From JAGSOU01 sp049974865 (GTDB taxonomy: Bacteria > Pseudomonadota > Alphaproteobacteria > Rhodobacterales > Rhodobacteraceae), in contig JBNGCX010000002.1 of NCBI GenBank assembly GCA_049974865.1, positions 1 through 64,000 on the forward strand: DNA of 64,000 nucleotides, given 5' to 3'. Positions 16,740-25,125 of this stretch are shown here, one piece after another (position 1 is the first letter of the stretch; each line of letters begins with the position of its first letter). The notes beneath the pieces are model-generated. The model ran no database searches and was not told the origin of the DNA. It was given only the letters and a program-made list of their open reading frames with translations. The translations under genes were made by a program, and so were the position numbers.

Positions 16740-17429
16740 TCAGGGGACGCTCAGGATGCAGGTGCAGCGCGCCTCCTGGGCGATCTCGGCCAGGGTGCCG
16801 CCTTCGCCGCCCGTCTCGGCAAAGAGCAGACTGCGCGGATCGAGGCGGCTGATGCGCTCATGCAGGCTGCGCTCGTCCTCGAAACGCTCGATCACGGCCG
16901 GGGCGAGGCCGGGGCCCGGCTCCACCCCCGGGGCCAGCAGCAGGCGCAGGGGATGCCCCGTGCGGGCGGCTTGGGCGGCGGCGAGTTCGGCCAGCGCCGG
17001 GACGGTGTCGTCGCGCAGCACGAGCACCACCTCGCGCACGGGGGCATGCCGCGGCGCGCCGGAGGCGACCAGAAGGGTGCCGCCCTCCATCAATTCGCCG
17101 AGGACCGCTCCGAGGCGCCCGCGCTGATGCCGGAACGACCAGCGCAGTGCGGCCTCCTCGGCGGCGCGGGCCAGCGCCTCCTGGAACCGACGGGCATCGC
17201 CACGGAAGGCGGCCTCCATCGCGGCGGCGTTACCTGCGCTCAGCGCCCGCCCGTGCGGGCCGATCAGCCGCGCAGACGGCAGGCCAGACAGCGCCAGGAC
17301 GGCGTCCTGCTCGATCAGCAGCCCCTGCAGGTCGCCCTTCAGCTGCGCGGCGATTTCGGCCGCCAGCGCCATGGCATCGCGCGCCTCGGCAAAGCTTGTG
17401 GCGCTGAGGATCACGCGGACCGTGTTCAT
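16740..17429 (-). CDS. UspA-like stress protein (divergent)
   Basis: 229 residues. The N-terminal half reads like a universal stress protein (VRVILSATSFAEARDAMALAAEIAAQLKGDLQGLLIE), a beta strand-helix-strand Rossmann start. The second half is less clear and may be a degenerate repeat ending in ARCTCILSVP. No G-2x-G-9x-G(S/T) ATP loop is evident. Its start overlaps the Lon-like gene stop by four bases, so they are co-translated. Assignment to UspA is from pattern only. Confidence 0.6.
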   Translation of the reverse strand: MNTVRVILSATSFAEARDAMALAAEIAAQLKGDLQGLLIEQDAVLALSGLPSARLIGPHGRALSAGNAAAMEAAFRGDARRFQEALARAAEEAALRWSFRHQRGRLGAVLGELMEGGTLLVASGAPRHAPVREVVLVLRDDTVPALAELAAAQAARTGHPLRLLLAPGVEPGPGLAPAVIERFEDERSLHERISRLDPRSLLFAETGGEGGTLAEIAQEARCTCILSVP

Positions 17430-19867
17430 GGCTTGTCCTTCCCCGCCTCGTTATTCTTCAGCCCGAAGGCCCGGCGCCGTTCGGCGAAATCCTGCAGCCG
17501 CGCCTCGACCAGCGCGTTGACGCTGCCCTCCGGGAAACACCCGTCAGCGCCCCGCTCGCCCGCCTCGCGGCCCGTCAACAGGGCGATGCCCTGGTCGATC
17601 GTGGCGATGGGAATGACGCGGAAACGCCCGGCTTCCACCGCCTCCACCACGCGGCGGCGCAGCACAAGGTGCTTGATGTTGGACTCCGGGATCAGCACCG
17701 CCTGGCGGCCGGTCAGGCCGCGCTCGGCGCAGATGTCGAAGAAGCCCTCGATCTTCTCGTTCACCCCGCCGATGGGCTGGATATCCCCGAACTGGTTGAC
17801 CGAGCCGGTCACCGCGAAGGACTGGTCGATCGGCAGGTCCGACAGCGCCGAAAGCAGCGTGAAGAGTTCTGCCGCCGAGGCGCTGTCGCCCTCGATGCCG
17901 CCATAGCTCTGCTCGAACACCAGGCTCGCCCAGAGCGACATCGGCTCGTTCGGCGCGTATTGCCCGGCCAGGAAACCCGACAGGATCATTACGCCCTTGG
18001 AATGGATCGGCCCGCCCAGCTCGGTCTCGCGTTCGATATCCACGACCTTGCCGCTGCCCACGCGCACCCGCGCGGTGACCCGCGACGGGCGGCCGAAACG
18101 GCTCTTGCCGATCTCCAGCACCGAGAGCGCGTTGATCTGCCCCACACGCGCGCCTTCGGTGTCGATCATCATCGTGCCGCGCTGGATCATCTCCTGGCTC
18201 AGCTCACGCAGGCGGCCGGCGCGCCGTTCGGCCGCATCGATGGCGTCGTCGATATGGGCGGCGCCAATGGTGTCGGCCCCGGCGGAGGCCGCCCAGTGGT
18301 CGGCCTCACGCAGGATGTCCGAGAGCCGCCCGAGGTTCAGGGTGAAGCGTTCCGCATCGTCGGTCAGCCGGGTGCTTTCCAGCAGCAGGCGCTTCACGCC
18401 GGGGGCATCCAGCGGGCGCAGGTCCTCGCGCCGGGCGATGGTGCCCGCCAGCCGGGCGAAGAGGTTCGCGCTGTCGCCGTCGCGCGGCATCCGGTCGTCG
18501 AAATCGGCCTCGAGCTTGAACAGCTCGGCAAATTCCGGGTCCAGCGCCGTGAGCAGGTAATAGAGCATCCGCTCGCCCACCAGCACCACCCGCAGCTTGA
18601 CCGGGATCGGGTCGGGTTCGAGCGTCGCGGTGGAGATCAGGCTCAGCCGCTCACCCGGCGAATAGATCGAGATCTCGCCGCCGCGCAACACGCGCTTCAG
18701 CGCGTCCCAGGCGAAGGGCTCGGTCAGCACCTGGCGCGCGTCCAGCACCAGGAAGCCACCATTGGCACGGTGCAGGGCGCCGGCGCGGATCATGGTGAAA
18801 TTGGTCACCAGCGCGCCCTGCTCCGCGGCATATTCGATCCGGCCGATCAGGTTGCCCAGGGTGGGCAGTGTTTCCTCGATGACCGGCGCGCCCTGCTCCG
18901 CCACGTCGGGCTGCGAGACCATCACGTTGACCGCATAGCGCTGGAACTGCGGCTTGGCGTAATGTTTGGTGGTAGCGACGGGGAACGCACCAGCCGTGGC
19001 GCCATCCTCGCGGATCAGGAACAGCTCGGCATTCTCGATGATGTCGCCGCGCATCGCCTCAAGGAACTCCAGCACGTTCTCCTGACCGGCGAATTCGGCC
19101 TTCACCTCGGACAGGGCATCGTCGACGACCTGCTCGGTCATCTCGATATTCAGCGCCTCGACCTCGCGGCGCTGTTCCTTCATACCCTTGGGGACCTGCT
19201 TGAGGATCTCCTCCAGCTCGGCGCTGATCTCGGACATGGCGGCGTCGATTCGCTCGCGCGTTTCCTCGGGCAGTTCGTGATAGGCCTCGGGCGTCAGGAC
19301 CTCGTCGCCCTTGCGCGGCGCCACGCCGAACCCCATCGGCGTGCGCATGATCGCCACGCCCCGTTCGCGGGCCTTCTCGGCCAGGTCACCCATCGCCTTT
19401 TCCTGGCGGTCGGAATAGGCCTCTTCGATGGCACGGCGGTGGGCTTGGTAGTCCTCGGATTCGAAGACCGCCGGGATCTCGTTGGCCAGGTCGTCGATCA
19501 GCTTCTCCACCGCGTTTTTCAGGACATTGGCGCGGCCCGGCGGCAGGTCCATCGCGCGCGGGCGGCGGGCGTCGTCAAAATCGTTGACATAGACCCAGTC
19601 GCTAGGCCGCGGCAACGCCTGGGCCGCCTCGGAAAGAAGCGCGCGCACCGCGCTGTGCCGGCCCGTGCCGGGATTGCCCAGCACGAACAGGTTGAAATCC
19701 GGGAACCGCGTCTTGGCGGCCATGCGCAACGCATCGAGCGCGCGGTCCTGCCCCGGCCAGTCCTTAAGCGGCTCAAGATCGGCGGAGGTGGTGAAGTCGA
19801 GGGCGATGTCCTCCACACCACGTGCAAGCTGAGAAGCCTCAAGGGGTTTTCCGGGTTCGGGCGCCAT
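17426..19867 (-). CDS. Lon-like ATP-dependent protease (AAA + Lon Ser-Lys domain)
   Basis: 813 residues of the predicted ATP-dependent protease type typified by E. coli YcbZ. The N-terminal P-loop is GNPGTGRHS (64-72), with Arg in place of the usual Walker Lys. A long coiled-coil insertion (about 170-250) follows. The protease domain has GDSAS (Ser662) and VNEKIEG (Lys705), 43 residues apart, the same spacing as the Ser679/Lys722 dyad of Lon. The ATG at 19867 has an AAGGAG site. It lies 71 bases downstream of atpG on the same strand and is coupled to the UspA-like gene, so it may be read with the N-ATPase operon. Confidence 0.88.
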   Translation of the reverse strand: MAPEPGKPLEASQLARGVEDIALDFTTSADLEPLKDWPGQDRALDALRMAAKTRFPDFNLFVLGNPGTGRHSAVRALLSEAAQALPRPSDWVYVNDFDDARRPRAMDLPPGRANVLKNAVEKLIDDLANEIPAVFESEDYQAHRRAIEEAYSDRQEKAMGDLAEKARERGVAIMRTPMGFGVAPRKGDEVLTPEAYHELPEETRERIDAAMSEISAELEEILKQVPKGMKEQRREVEALNIEMTEQVVDDALSEVKAEFAGQENVLEFLEAMRGDIIENAELFLIREDGATAGAFPVATTKHYAKPQFQRYAVNVMVSQPDVAEQGAPVIEETLPTLGNLIGRIEYAAEQGALVTNFTMIRAGALHRANGGFLVLDARQVLTEPFAWDALKRVLRGGEISIYSPGERLSLISTATLEPDPIPVKLRVVLVGERMLYYLLTALDPEFAELFKLEADFDDRMPRDGDSANLFARLAGTIARREDLRPLDAPGVKRLLLESTRLTDDAERFTLNLGRLSDILREADHWAASAGADTIGAAHIDDAIDAAERRAGRLRELSQEMIQRGTMMIDTEGARVGQINALSVLEIGKSRFGRPSRVTARVRVGSGKVVDIERETELGGPIHSKGVMILSGFLAGQYAPNEPMSLWASLVFEQSYGGIEGDSASAAELFTLLSALSDLPIDQSFAVTGSVNQFGDIQPIGGVNEKIEGFFDICAERGLTGRQAVLIPESNIKHLVLRRRVVEAVEAGRFRVIPIATIDQGIALLTGREAGERGADGCFPEGSVNALVEARLQDFAERRRAFGLKNNEAGKDKP

Positions 19868-19938
19868 GATGTCTCCTTCGCTCGGCCTTCGGTTTCCAGC
19901 GAACACGTTTTGCGGTGTGACCGCAAGATTCGAGCGCG

Positions 19939-20826
19939 CTAGCGCCCCTCCAGCGCCGTCGCGCCGGCGACGACGTCCAGCATCTCGGTGGTGATCTGTT
20001 CCTGCCGGCGCTGGCGATAGAGCGCGTCCATCTCGGCCAGGTGGTCGCGGATGCCCCGTTCGGCCGATTGCATGGCCGCCAGGCGCGAGGCGTGCTCGCT
20101 GGTCTGCGCCTCGGCCAGCGCGCGGTAGATCCGCACGAAGACATGCTCGCGGATCAGCCGGGCCAGCATCACCTCGCGCGTCTCGGTATAGGTCGGCAGG
20201 CGCCGCGAGGGCCAGGGCCGCGCCGCCTGGTGGCGGATATAGGCGGGCGAGACCGGCAGAAGCGACATGGCCACCGGGCGTGCCGGGGCCTCGGCGGTCT
20301 GCACCGCCTGGGCGATGCGCACCCGAAGGATGCCGTCATCGTGCCGCCAGGCATCGGCCAGGGCCAGCAGCGCGCCGGTGGTTTCGCGGATGCCCGCGAC
20401 CGAGCCGGGCGTGTTGAAGATCACCCCCGGCGCATGGCCCGCCCCCTCCAGCAGGTCGGCCGCACGCATGCCGACCGCCGCCACCCGCGCGGGCGTGCCG
20501 TGCTCGGCGATATCTTCCAGCGCAGCGCCTGCCGCAACGTCGTTGAACCGGCCGCAGAGGCCGTGGTCCGAGCCCAGGACGATGAGCCCCACCGGCCCCT
20601 GCGCCGCCGCGGCCTCCGAGGCGCGCAGGGCGCGCGCGGCCACCTCCGGGTCGCGCAGCAGGATCTGCAGGCCCTGGTCCACCGTCTCGTCATAGGCGCG
20701 CACGGCGTGGCTGGCGCGTTCGCAGCGGCGGATGGTGACGGCCGAGAGCGTCTTCATCGTGCGCACGATCGCTTGCAGGTCGCGGCTGGTGGCGATGCGC
20801 CGCTGCAGGGCCTCAAGCGTCTCCAT
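19939..20826 (-). CDS. atpG: N-ATPase gamma subunit
   Basis: 295 residues. The N-terminal helix (LEALQRRIATSRDLQAIVRTMKTLSAVTIRR) and the C-terminal helix (SAERGIRDHLAEMDALYRQRRQEQITTEMLDVV) are the coiled-coil shaft of a rotary ATPase gamma, with the conserved LGSDHGLCGRFN motif in the middle. The ATG at 20826 gives the conserved start; the longer frame adds ten unlikely residues. It overlaps atpA by 14 bases. Last gene of the atpDCQRBEFAG order, which marks N-type operons. Confidence 0.93.
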   Translation of the reverse strand: METLEALQRRIATSRDLQAIVRTMKTLSAVTIRRCERASHAVRAYDETVDQGLQILLRDPEVAARALRASEAAAAQGPVGLIVLGSDHGLCGRFNDVAAGAALEDIAEHGTPARVAAVGMRAADLLEGAGHAPGVIFNTPGSVAGIRETTGALLALADAWRHDDGILRVRIAQAVQTAEAPARPVAMSLLPVSPAYIRHQAARPWPSRRLPTYTETREVMLARLIREHVFVRIYRALAEAQTSEHASRLAAMQSAERGIRDHLAEMDALYRQRRQEQITTEMLDVVAGATALEGR

Positions 20827-22384
20827 CGCCGCCCTCCCCGGTCTCCAGGTGGGCAAGGGCCGCGCGGGCGGCCTGGATTAGCGCCTCGCGGTCACCCTCG
20901 GTGAATTCCTCGCCGTCCTCGATCCGGCGGCAGGCCAGCCCCGCCCGCTGGCGGATGGCGGCGGCGATGGCCTTCTCGGCCTCATGCATCCGCTCGGGCG
21001 GCCACTCGTCCAGCATGCCGCGGGTGGCGGCCATAAGGACGGCGATCTGCTCGGGCGGGGCGGGGCGTTCATCCTCGCGCTGGCGCAGCGCGGCGCGCAC
21101 CAGCCGGCCGCGGGTCAGCTTCAGCTTGGTGTCCTCGTCCAGCCGCGTGCCGAAGCGCGAGAACACCTCCAACTCCTCGAACTGGGCGAAGGAGAGGCGC
21201 AGGTCGCCGGCCACCGCGCGATAGGCCGGCAATTGCGCCTTGGCGCCCACGCGGCTGACCGACTTGCCGATGTCGATGGCGGGCAACTGGCCCTTTTCGA
21301 ACAGGTCGGGCGATAGATAGACCTGCCCGTCGGTGATCGAGATCAGGTTGGTCGGGATATAGGCCGAGATGTTCTGCGCCTGTGTTTCGATCACCGGCAG
21401 GGCGGTCAGCGAGCCGCCGCCGAGGCCGGGCCGCAGGCGGGTGGCGCGCTCCAGCAGGCGGGAATGGATGTAGAAGATATCGCCCGGATAGGCCTCGCGC
21501 CCCGGCGGGCGGCGCAGCAGCAGCGACAGCTCGCGATAGGCGCGGGCGTGGCGGGTGAGGTCGTCGTGGACGACCAGCACGTCCTCGCCGCGGGCCATGA
21601 ACCATTCCGCGATCGAGGTGGCGGCATAGGGCGCGATGAATTGCAGGCCCGGCGCATCCTCGCTGCCCGCGACCACCACCACGGTGCGCGCCAGCGCCCC
21701 CTCGCGGCGCAGGGTCTCGATCACCCGGGCCACGGCCGAGGCGCGCTGGCCCACGGCGCAATAGATGCACAGGCCGGGGCGCGCGGCGGGGCCGGTGCCG
21801 CCGGGCCGCCCGGCCTGGTGGCTGAGGATGGCCGACAGCGCGATGGCGGTCTTGCCGGTCTGACGGTCGCCGATGATCAGTTCGCGCTGGCCGCGCCCGA
21901 TGGGGATCGCGGCATCGATCGCCTTGATCCCGGTTTGCAGGGGCACTTCCACCGGCGCGCGGTCGAGGATGGCGGGCGCGGGGCGTTCCACCGGCCAGCG
22001 GCTCCGGGCCCGCACCGGTCCCCGCCCGTCCAGCGGATGGCCCAGCGCATCGACCACCCGGCCCAGCAGGGCGCGTCCCACCGGAACGTCGATCACCCGG
22101 CCCGTGCGCCGCGCCTCGGCGCCCACCTCCAGGGTCTCGGCGGGACCGAACAGGATCAACCCCGCGCGCGCCTCGGTGATGTCGGTGGCGGCCCCCATCA
22201 GCCCGCCGGGGAAGGTGATCAGTTCGTCGGCGAAGAGTTCCGAGAACCCCTCGACCTCGGCGATGCCGGCGCCGACGCGGGTGACGGTGCCGATCTGCTC
22301 GGACCTGAGCGCGGCGCTGTGCCCGGCGAGCCCCTCGTCGAGCCCCGCGATGATCCGCCCTGCAAACCCGTCGAGCACGCCCAT
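20813..22384 (-). CDS. atpA: N-ATPase alpha subunit
   Basis: 523 residues. Walker A GDRQTGKT at 172-179, TGIKAIDAAIPIGRGQRELI, and the non-catalytic alpha features (YTNLISITDGQ-like IPTNLISITDGQVYLSPDLF; ISRVGAKAQ-like SVSRVGAKAQ) are visible. It forms the hexamer head with beta. The N-terminal region (EQIGTVTRVGAGIAEVEGFSEL) matches the alpha family but the protein is divergent from housekeeping AtpA, as expected for an N-type ATPase. Confidence 0.95.
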   Translation of the reverse strand: MGVLDGFAGRIIAGLDEGLAGHSAALRSEQIGTVTRVGAGIAEVEGFSELFADELITFPGGLMGAATDITEARAGLILFGPAETLEVGAEARRTGRVIDVPVGRALLGRVVDALGHPLDGRGPVRARSRWPVERPAPAILDRAPVEVPLQTGIKAIDAAIPIGRGQRELIIGDRQTGKTAIALSAILSHQAGRPGGTGPAARPGLCIYCAVGQRASAVARVIETLRREGALARTVVVVAGSEDAPGLQFIAPYAATSIAEWFMARGEDVLVVHDDLTRHARAYRELSLLLRRPPGREAYPGDIFYIHSRLLERATRLRPGLGGGSLTALPVIETQAQNISAYIPTNLISITDGQVYLSPDLFEKGQLPAIDIGKSVSRVGAKAQLPAYRAVAGDLRLSFAQFEELEVFSRFGTRLDEDTKLKLTRGRLVRAALRQREDERPAPPEQIAVLMAATRGMLDEWPPERMHEAEKAIAAAIRQRAGLACRRIEDGEEFTEGDREALIQAARAALAHLETGEGGDGDA

Positions 22385-22387
22385 GGC

Positions 22388-23176
22388 CTAGTCCGCCTCG
22401 TTCAGTGCATCCAGGGCGCCGGAACGCTCCAGCACCTCGGCCATCTCTTCCTCGAGATCATCGAGATAGGCGTCGACGCTCCATTGCAGGGTCTGGCCGC
22501 GCACCTTCAACCGGATGCCGCAGATCATTTCGGGGTCGGTCTCGAACACCACCTGCACCTCCGCGGAGATCCGGTCACGGATCGCCGCGGTCACACTTTC
22601 ACGCAGGTCCGCGGACAGGTCGAAGGCGCTGGAAACGGTCACCGCACCGCCCGCCTCCCGGGCCGCAGCGCGCAGGTTTTCCAGCGGCTCGCCGTCCAGC
22701 GCCGCGAGGCGGGACAGGAAGGTCTCGGCGATGGCCGGTTCCAGGTCGGCACCGGCCAGGTCGCGCAGCACGCGGCGCGACAGGCGGGCGACGTGACCCG
22801 CCGCCTCGCGCTGCAGCTCGGACAGGAAGGCCGCCTGTTCGCGGCTCAGCTGATCCTCCCAGGCGGCGCGGTGCCCGGCCACGGCGTCGCGGGCCTCGGC
22901 CTCGAGCCGCTGGCGCAGGTCGTGCGCCTCGTCCTGGGCCGCGGCCAGCATCTGGGCGCGTTGCCTCTCCAACTCCTGCTGGGCCTGGCGCAGGCGCTCG
23001 GCCTCGGCTGCGGCCTCGGCTTCGCGGCGCGCCGCCTCGTCAAACCGCTCGCGGATCGTCGCCGCGCGCTGCTCCATCGCCCGGGTAACGGGACGGTAGA
23101 GCAGGCGCTGCAGCAGCCAGACCAGAACCAGGAAGTTCACGATCTGCGCGGCAACGGTGATCCAGTCGATCTGCAT
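22388..23176 (-). CDS. atpF: N-ATPase b subunit with delta-like C-terminus
   Basis: 262 residues, about 100 longer than a typical b subunit. One transmembrane helix (about 5-25, DWITVAAQIVNFLVLVWLL), a charged coiled coil (30-150), then a C-terminal stretch reading ETDPEMICGIRLKVRG and WSVDAYLDDLEEEM. That stretch resembles the delta/OSCP C-terminal signature (DP-LIGG--V-VGD---DGSV---L--L). The operon has no separate delta gene, so the b subunit probably supplies the delta function. The resemblance is by eye. Confidence 0.88.
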   Translation of the reverse strand: MQIDWITVAAQIVNFLVLVWLLQRLLYRPVTRAMEQRAATIRERFDEAARREAEAAAEAERLRQAQQELERQRAQMLAAAQDEAHDLRQRLEAEARDAVAGHRAAWEDQLSREQAAFLSELQREAAGHVARLSRRVLRDLAGADLEPAIAETFLSRLAALDGEPLENLRAAAREAGGAVTVSSAFDLSADLRESVTAAIRDRISAEVQVVFETDPEMICGIRLKVRGQTLQWSVDAYLDDLEEEMAEVLERSGALDALNEAD

Positions 23177-23179
23177 GCG

Positions 23180-23464
23180 TCAGCCCCCGGCCGCCCCCGA
23201 GGCCAGCGCCGCGTCCCAGAACGGGTTGGCGAAGACCAGGATCATGGCCACCACGAAACAGTAGATCGCGGTGGATTCGATCATGGCCAAGCTGACGAAC
23301 AGGGTGCGGGTGATCACGTTGGCCTCGTCGGGCTGCTGCGCGATCGAGGCCAGGGCCTGCGAGGCGGCGCGCGCCTCGCCGAAGGCGGGGCCGAGCGAGC
23401 CGATGGCGATGGTCAGCCCCGCGGTCACGATCGAGACCATCCCGATCAGGGTTGCGTCAATCAT
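23180..23464 (-). CDS. atpE: N-ATPase c subunit (rotor ring)
   Basis: 94 residues, two transmembrane helices. Helix 1 ends GSLGPAFGE (Glu30) and helix 2 carries AMIESTAIYCF (Glu63, Ser64). Glu30 occupies the position of Gln32 in the Na+-binding c subunit of Ilyobacter, and Glu-Ser-Thr matches its Na+ motif, so two carboxylates face the ion site. N-type c subunits commonly have this pair; it does not by itself decide between Na+ and H+. The gene overlaps atpB by 8 bases and is followed 3 bases later by atpF. Confidence 0.95.
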   Translation of the reverse strand: MIDATLIGMVSIVTAGLTIAIGSLGPAFGEARAASQALASIAQQPDEANVITRTLFVSLAMIESTAIYCFVVAMILVFANPFWDAALASGAAGG

Positions 23465-24158
23465 TTCGGTCTCCTTTCGCTGCCCCTGCCCCCGCGCGGT
23501 TGCGCGTGGCCGAGGCGATGTAGACCATCGCGAGGATGGCGAAGATATAGGCCTGTATCACCCCCGTCAGAAGCCCCAGCATCTGCATCAGCACGGGGAA
23601 GAAGAAGGGGGCGATGGAAATCAGGATGCCGGCGATCACCGTGCCGCTCATCACGTTGCCGTAGAGGCGGATGGCCAGCGCCAGGGTGCGCGACATCTCA
23701 CCGATGATGTTGAACGGCGCCATCAGCGGCGTGGGCTGGATGTAGGAGCGCAGGTAGCCCCCCAGCCCCCGCTGCGCCAGACCGAAGAGCGGCACCGCGA
23801 TCAGCACGCAGAGCGCCAGCGCGGTGGTGGTCGACAGCGACCCGGTGGGGGGTGCATAGCCCGGCACGACGGCCAGGATGTTCGAGGCCGCGATGAACAC
23901 GAACAGGGTGCCCACGAAGGGCAGGTAGGGGCCGGGATCCTGCCCGCTGACCTCGCGGATCTGGCCCCGCATGGTCTCGATCACCGCCTCCCACAGGTTC
24001 TGCCAGCGGGTCAGTTCGCCCGCGGAGGACAGGCGCAGCCGCACCAGCAGCGCCGACAGCACCAGCAGCGCCATCACCACCCAGGTGAAGAAGATCGTGG
24101 CATTGATCGGTGCCGGGCCGATCTGCAGCACGACCCATGCGTCAGGGCTGATCTCCAT
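23457..24158 (-). CDS. atpB: N-ATPase a subunit (stator channel)
   Basis: 233 residues with five or six transmembrane helices. The essential arginine is Arg164 in LALAIRLYGNVMSG. Other family marks are PLMAPFNIIGEMSR and the C-terminal GLLTGVIQAYIFAILAMVYI. The ATG at 24158 was chosen because the longer frame adds a cysteine/arginine-rich tail; it overlaps atpR by 17 bases. It forms the ion half-channels against the c ring. Confidence 0.94.
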   Translation of the reverse strand: MEISPDAWVVLQIGPAPINATIFFTWVVMALLVLSALLVRLRLSSAGELTRWQNLWEAVIETMRGQIREVSGQDPGPYLPFVGTLFVFIAASNILAVVPGYAPPTGSLSTTTALALCVLIAVPLFGLAQRGLGGYLRSYIQPTPLMAPFNIIGEMSRTLALAIRLYGNVMSGTVIAGILISIAPFFFPVLMQMLGLLTGVIQAYIFAILAMVYIASATRNRAGAGAAKGDRND

Positions 24159-24453
24159 GGGCCTCCCCCTGTTTCCTGACCCGGCGCAGCAGCGCATGCC
24201 GCATCAGCGTGAAGCCCAGCGCGGCGGCCAGCAGGTGGCCCGCCTCGGCCCCGGCCTTGAGCGCCAGCGCGATCGCCGCCAGCGCCAGCGCCATGCGCAG
24301 CGCGAAGGACAGCGCCAGCCTGGCCGGGCTGGCCTCGCCCTCGGCCAGGCGCCGCGTGCCGCGCCACAGCAGGCGCAGATAGAACGCGCCGAAGGCCGCG
24401 CCCAGGATCAGCGCCAGCGCGAGGCCCGCGGCAGAGGTCATACTGTCATTCAT
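24142..24453 (-). CDS. atpR: N-ATPase AtpR subunit
   Basis: 103 residues with three predicted membrane helices (AAGLALALILGAAFGAFYLRLL, LALSFALRMALALAAIAL, AGHLLAAALGFTLMRHALL). AtpR is specific to N-type ATPase operons, between atpQ and atpB, and is thought to help c-ring assembly or ion coupling. It overlaps atpQ by 8 bases. The identification rests on size, topology and position. Confidence 0.85.
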   Translation of the reverse strand: MNDSMTSAAGLALALILGAAFGAFYLRLLWRGTRRLAEGEASPARLALSFALRMALALAAIALALKAGAEAGHLLAAALGFTLMRHALLRRVRKQGEAHGDQP

Positions 24454-24739
24454 CTCGGCTCTCCCTGTTGATCCACCACCAGGCATTCAGGCAGCCCAGC
24501 GCGACGCCCGCCAGGAGCAGCGCCAGCGTCCATGAAAACCCGCCGGGCAGCACCCGGTCCAGCCAGATGCCCAGAGCGATGCCCAGGAGCGTGGGCACCG
24601 CCACCGCCCAGCCCACCAGCCCAAACATGCCCAGCCCGAACCAGACGCCCCGGCCCTCGCCGCGTTTTTCCGCGGCCTCCTTGCGCTCGGCCTTGCGCGT
24701 GATGGCGTCGGCCTTGTTTTCGCGGTCGTCCTCGGTCAT
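24446..24739 (-). CDS. atpQ: N-ATPase AtpQ subunit (AtpI-like)
   Basis: 97 residues. A charged N-terminus (NKADAITRKAERKEAAEKRG) precedes two membrane helices (FGLVGWAVAVPTLLGIALGIWLD and SWTLALLLAGVALGCLNAWWW), the AtpI/ATPase_gene1 pattern. The ATG at 24739 overlaps the atpC stop by four bases. In N-type operons this gene follows atpC and is named atpQ. Confidence 0.85.
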   Translation of the reverse strand: MTEDDRENKADAITRKAERKEAAEKRGEGRGVWFGLGMFGLVGWAVAVPTLLGIALGIWLDRVLPGGFSWTLALLLAGVALGCLNAWWWINRESRDE

Positions 24740-25125
24740 TCGCCGCGCTCCAGTTCCAGCATCCGGCGCACCACGCCCGCCTCCAGCCGCGCCAGGGCGC
24801 TGCGCGCGACCTGTTCCTGTTCGTCCATGGCCAGGAACTCGGCCCGGACCAGCCGGCGCAACTCGTCCAGATGACGCCCCCGCACCGCGCGGCGCACGGC
24901 GACGGAAACGGTGTCGCCGCATTTCACCAGCACGCCTTCGTCGATACCGAAATAGCCGGTCTCCCCCGCCGCGCCGGTATAGACCAGCACGCCGGGCACC
25001 AGCGGCGCGGTCATGTCAATATGCCGCTCCAGCAGCCCGAAGGAGCCGTTGGTGGCCTCAGCCACCACCTTGGAGACGGGGCCGTCGAACAGGTGCTCGT
25101 CGGGGGTCAGCACGATTAGCCTCAT
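24736..25125 (-). CDS. atpC: N-ATPase epsilon subunit
   Basis: 129 residues. The beta-sandwich N-terminal domain (MRLIVLTPDEHLFDGPVSKV, GSFGLLERHIDMTAPLVPG) is clear; the C-terminal helical part (EQVARSALARLEAGVVRRML) is short and lacks an evident ATP-binding motif. Overlaps atpD by four bases. It couples the head to the rotor and may be inhibitory. Confidence 0.92.
   Translation of the reverse strand: MRLIVLTPDEHLFDGPVSKVVAEATNGSFGLLERHIDMTAPLVPGVLVYTGAAGETGYFGIDEGVLVKCGDTVSVAVRRAVRGRHLDELRRLVRAEFLAMDEQEQVARSALARLEAGVVRRMLELERGE

Noticed and set aside
17669..19942. 757-codon plus-strand frame over the Lon-like gene
   Set aside because: Antisense shadow; the minus-strand protein has complete AAA and Ser-Lys protease motifs.
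23180..23464. Na+ specificity of the N-ATPase from the Glu-Ser-Thr motif
   Set aside because: The helix-1 residue is Glu, not Gln, and the two-carboxylate arrangement is also compatible with protons. The sequence alone does not settle the ion.
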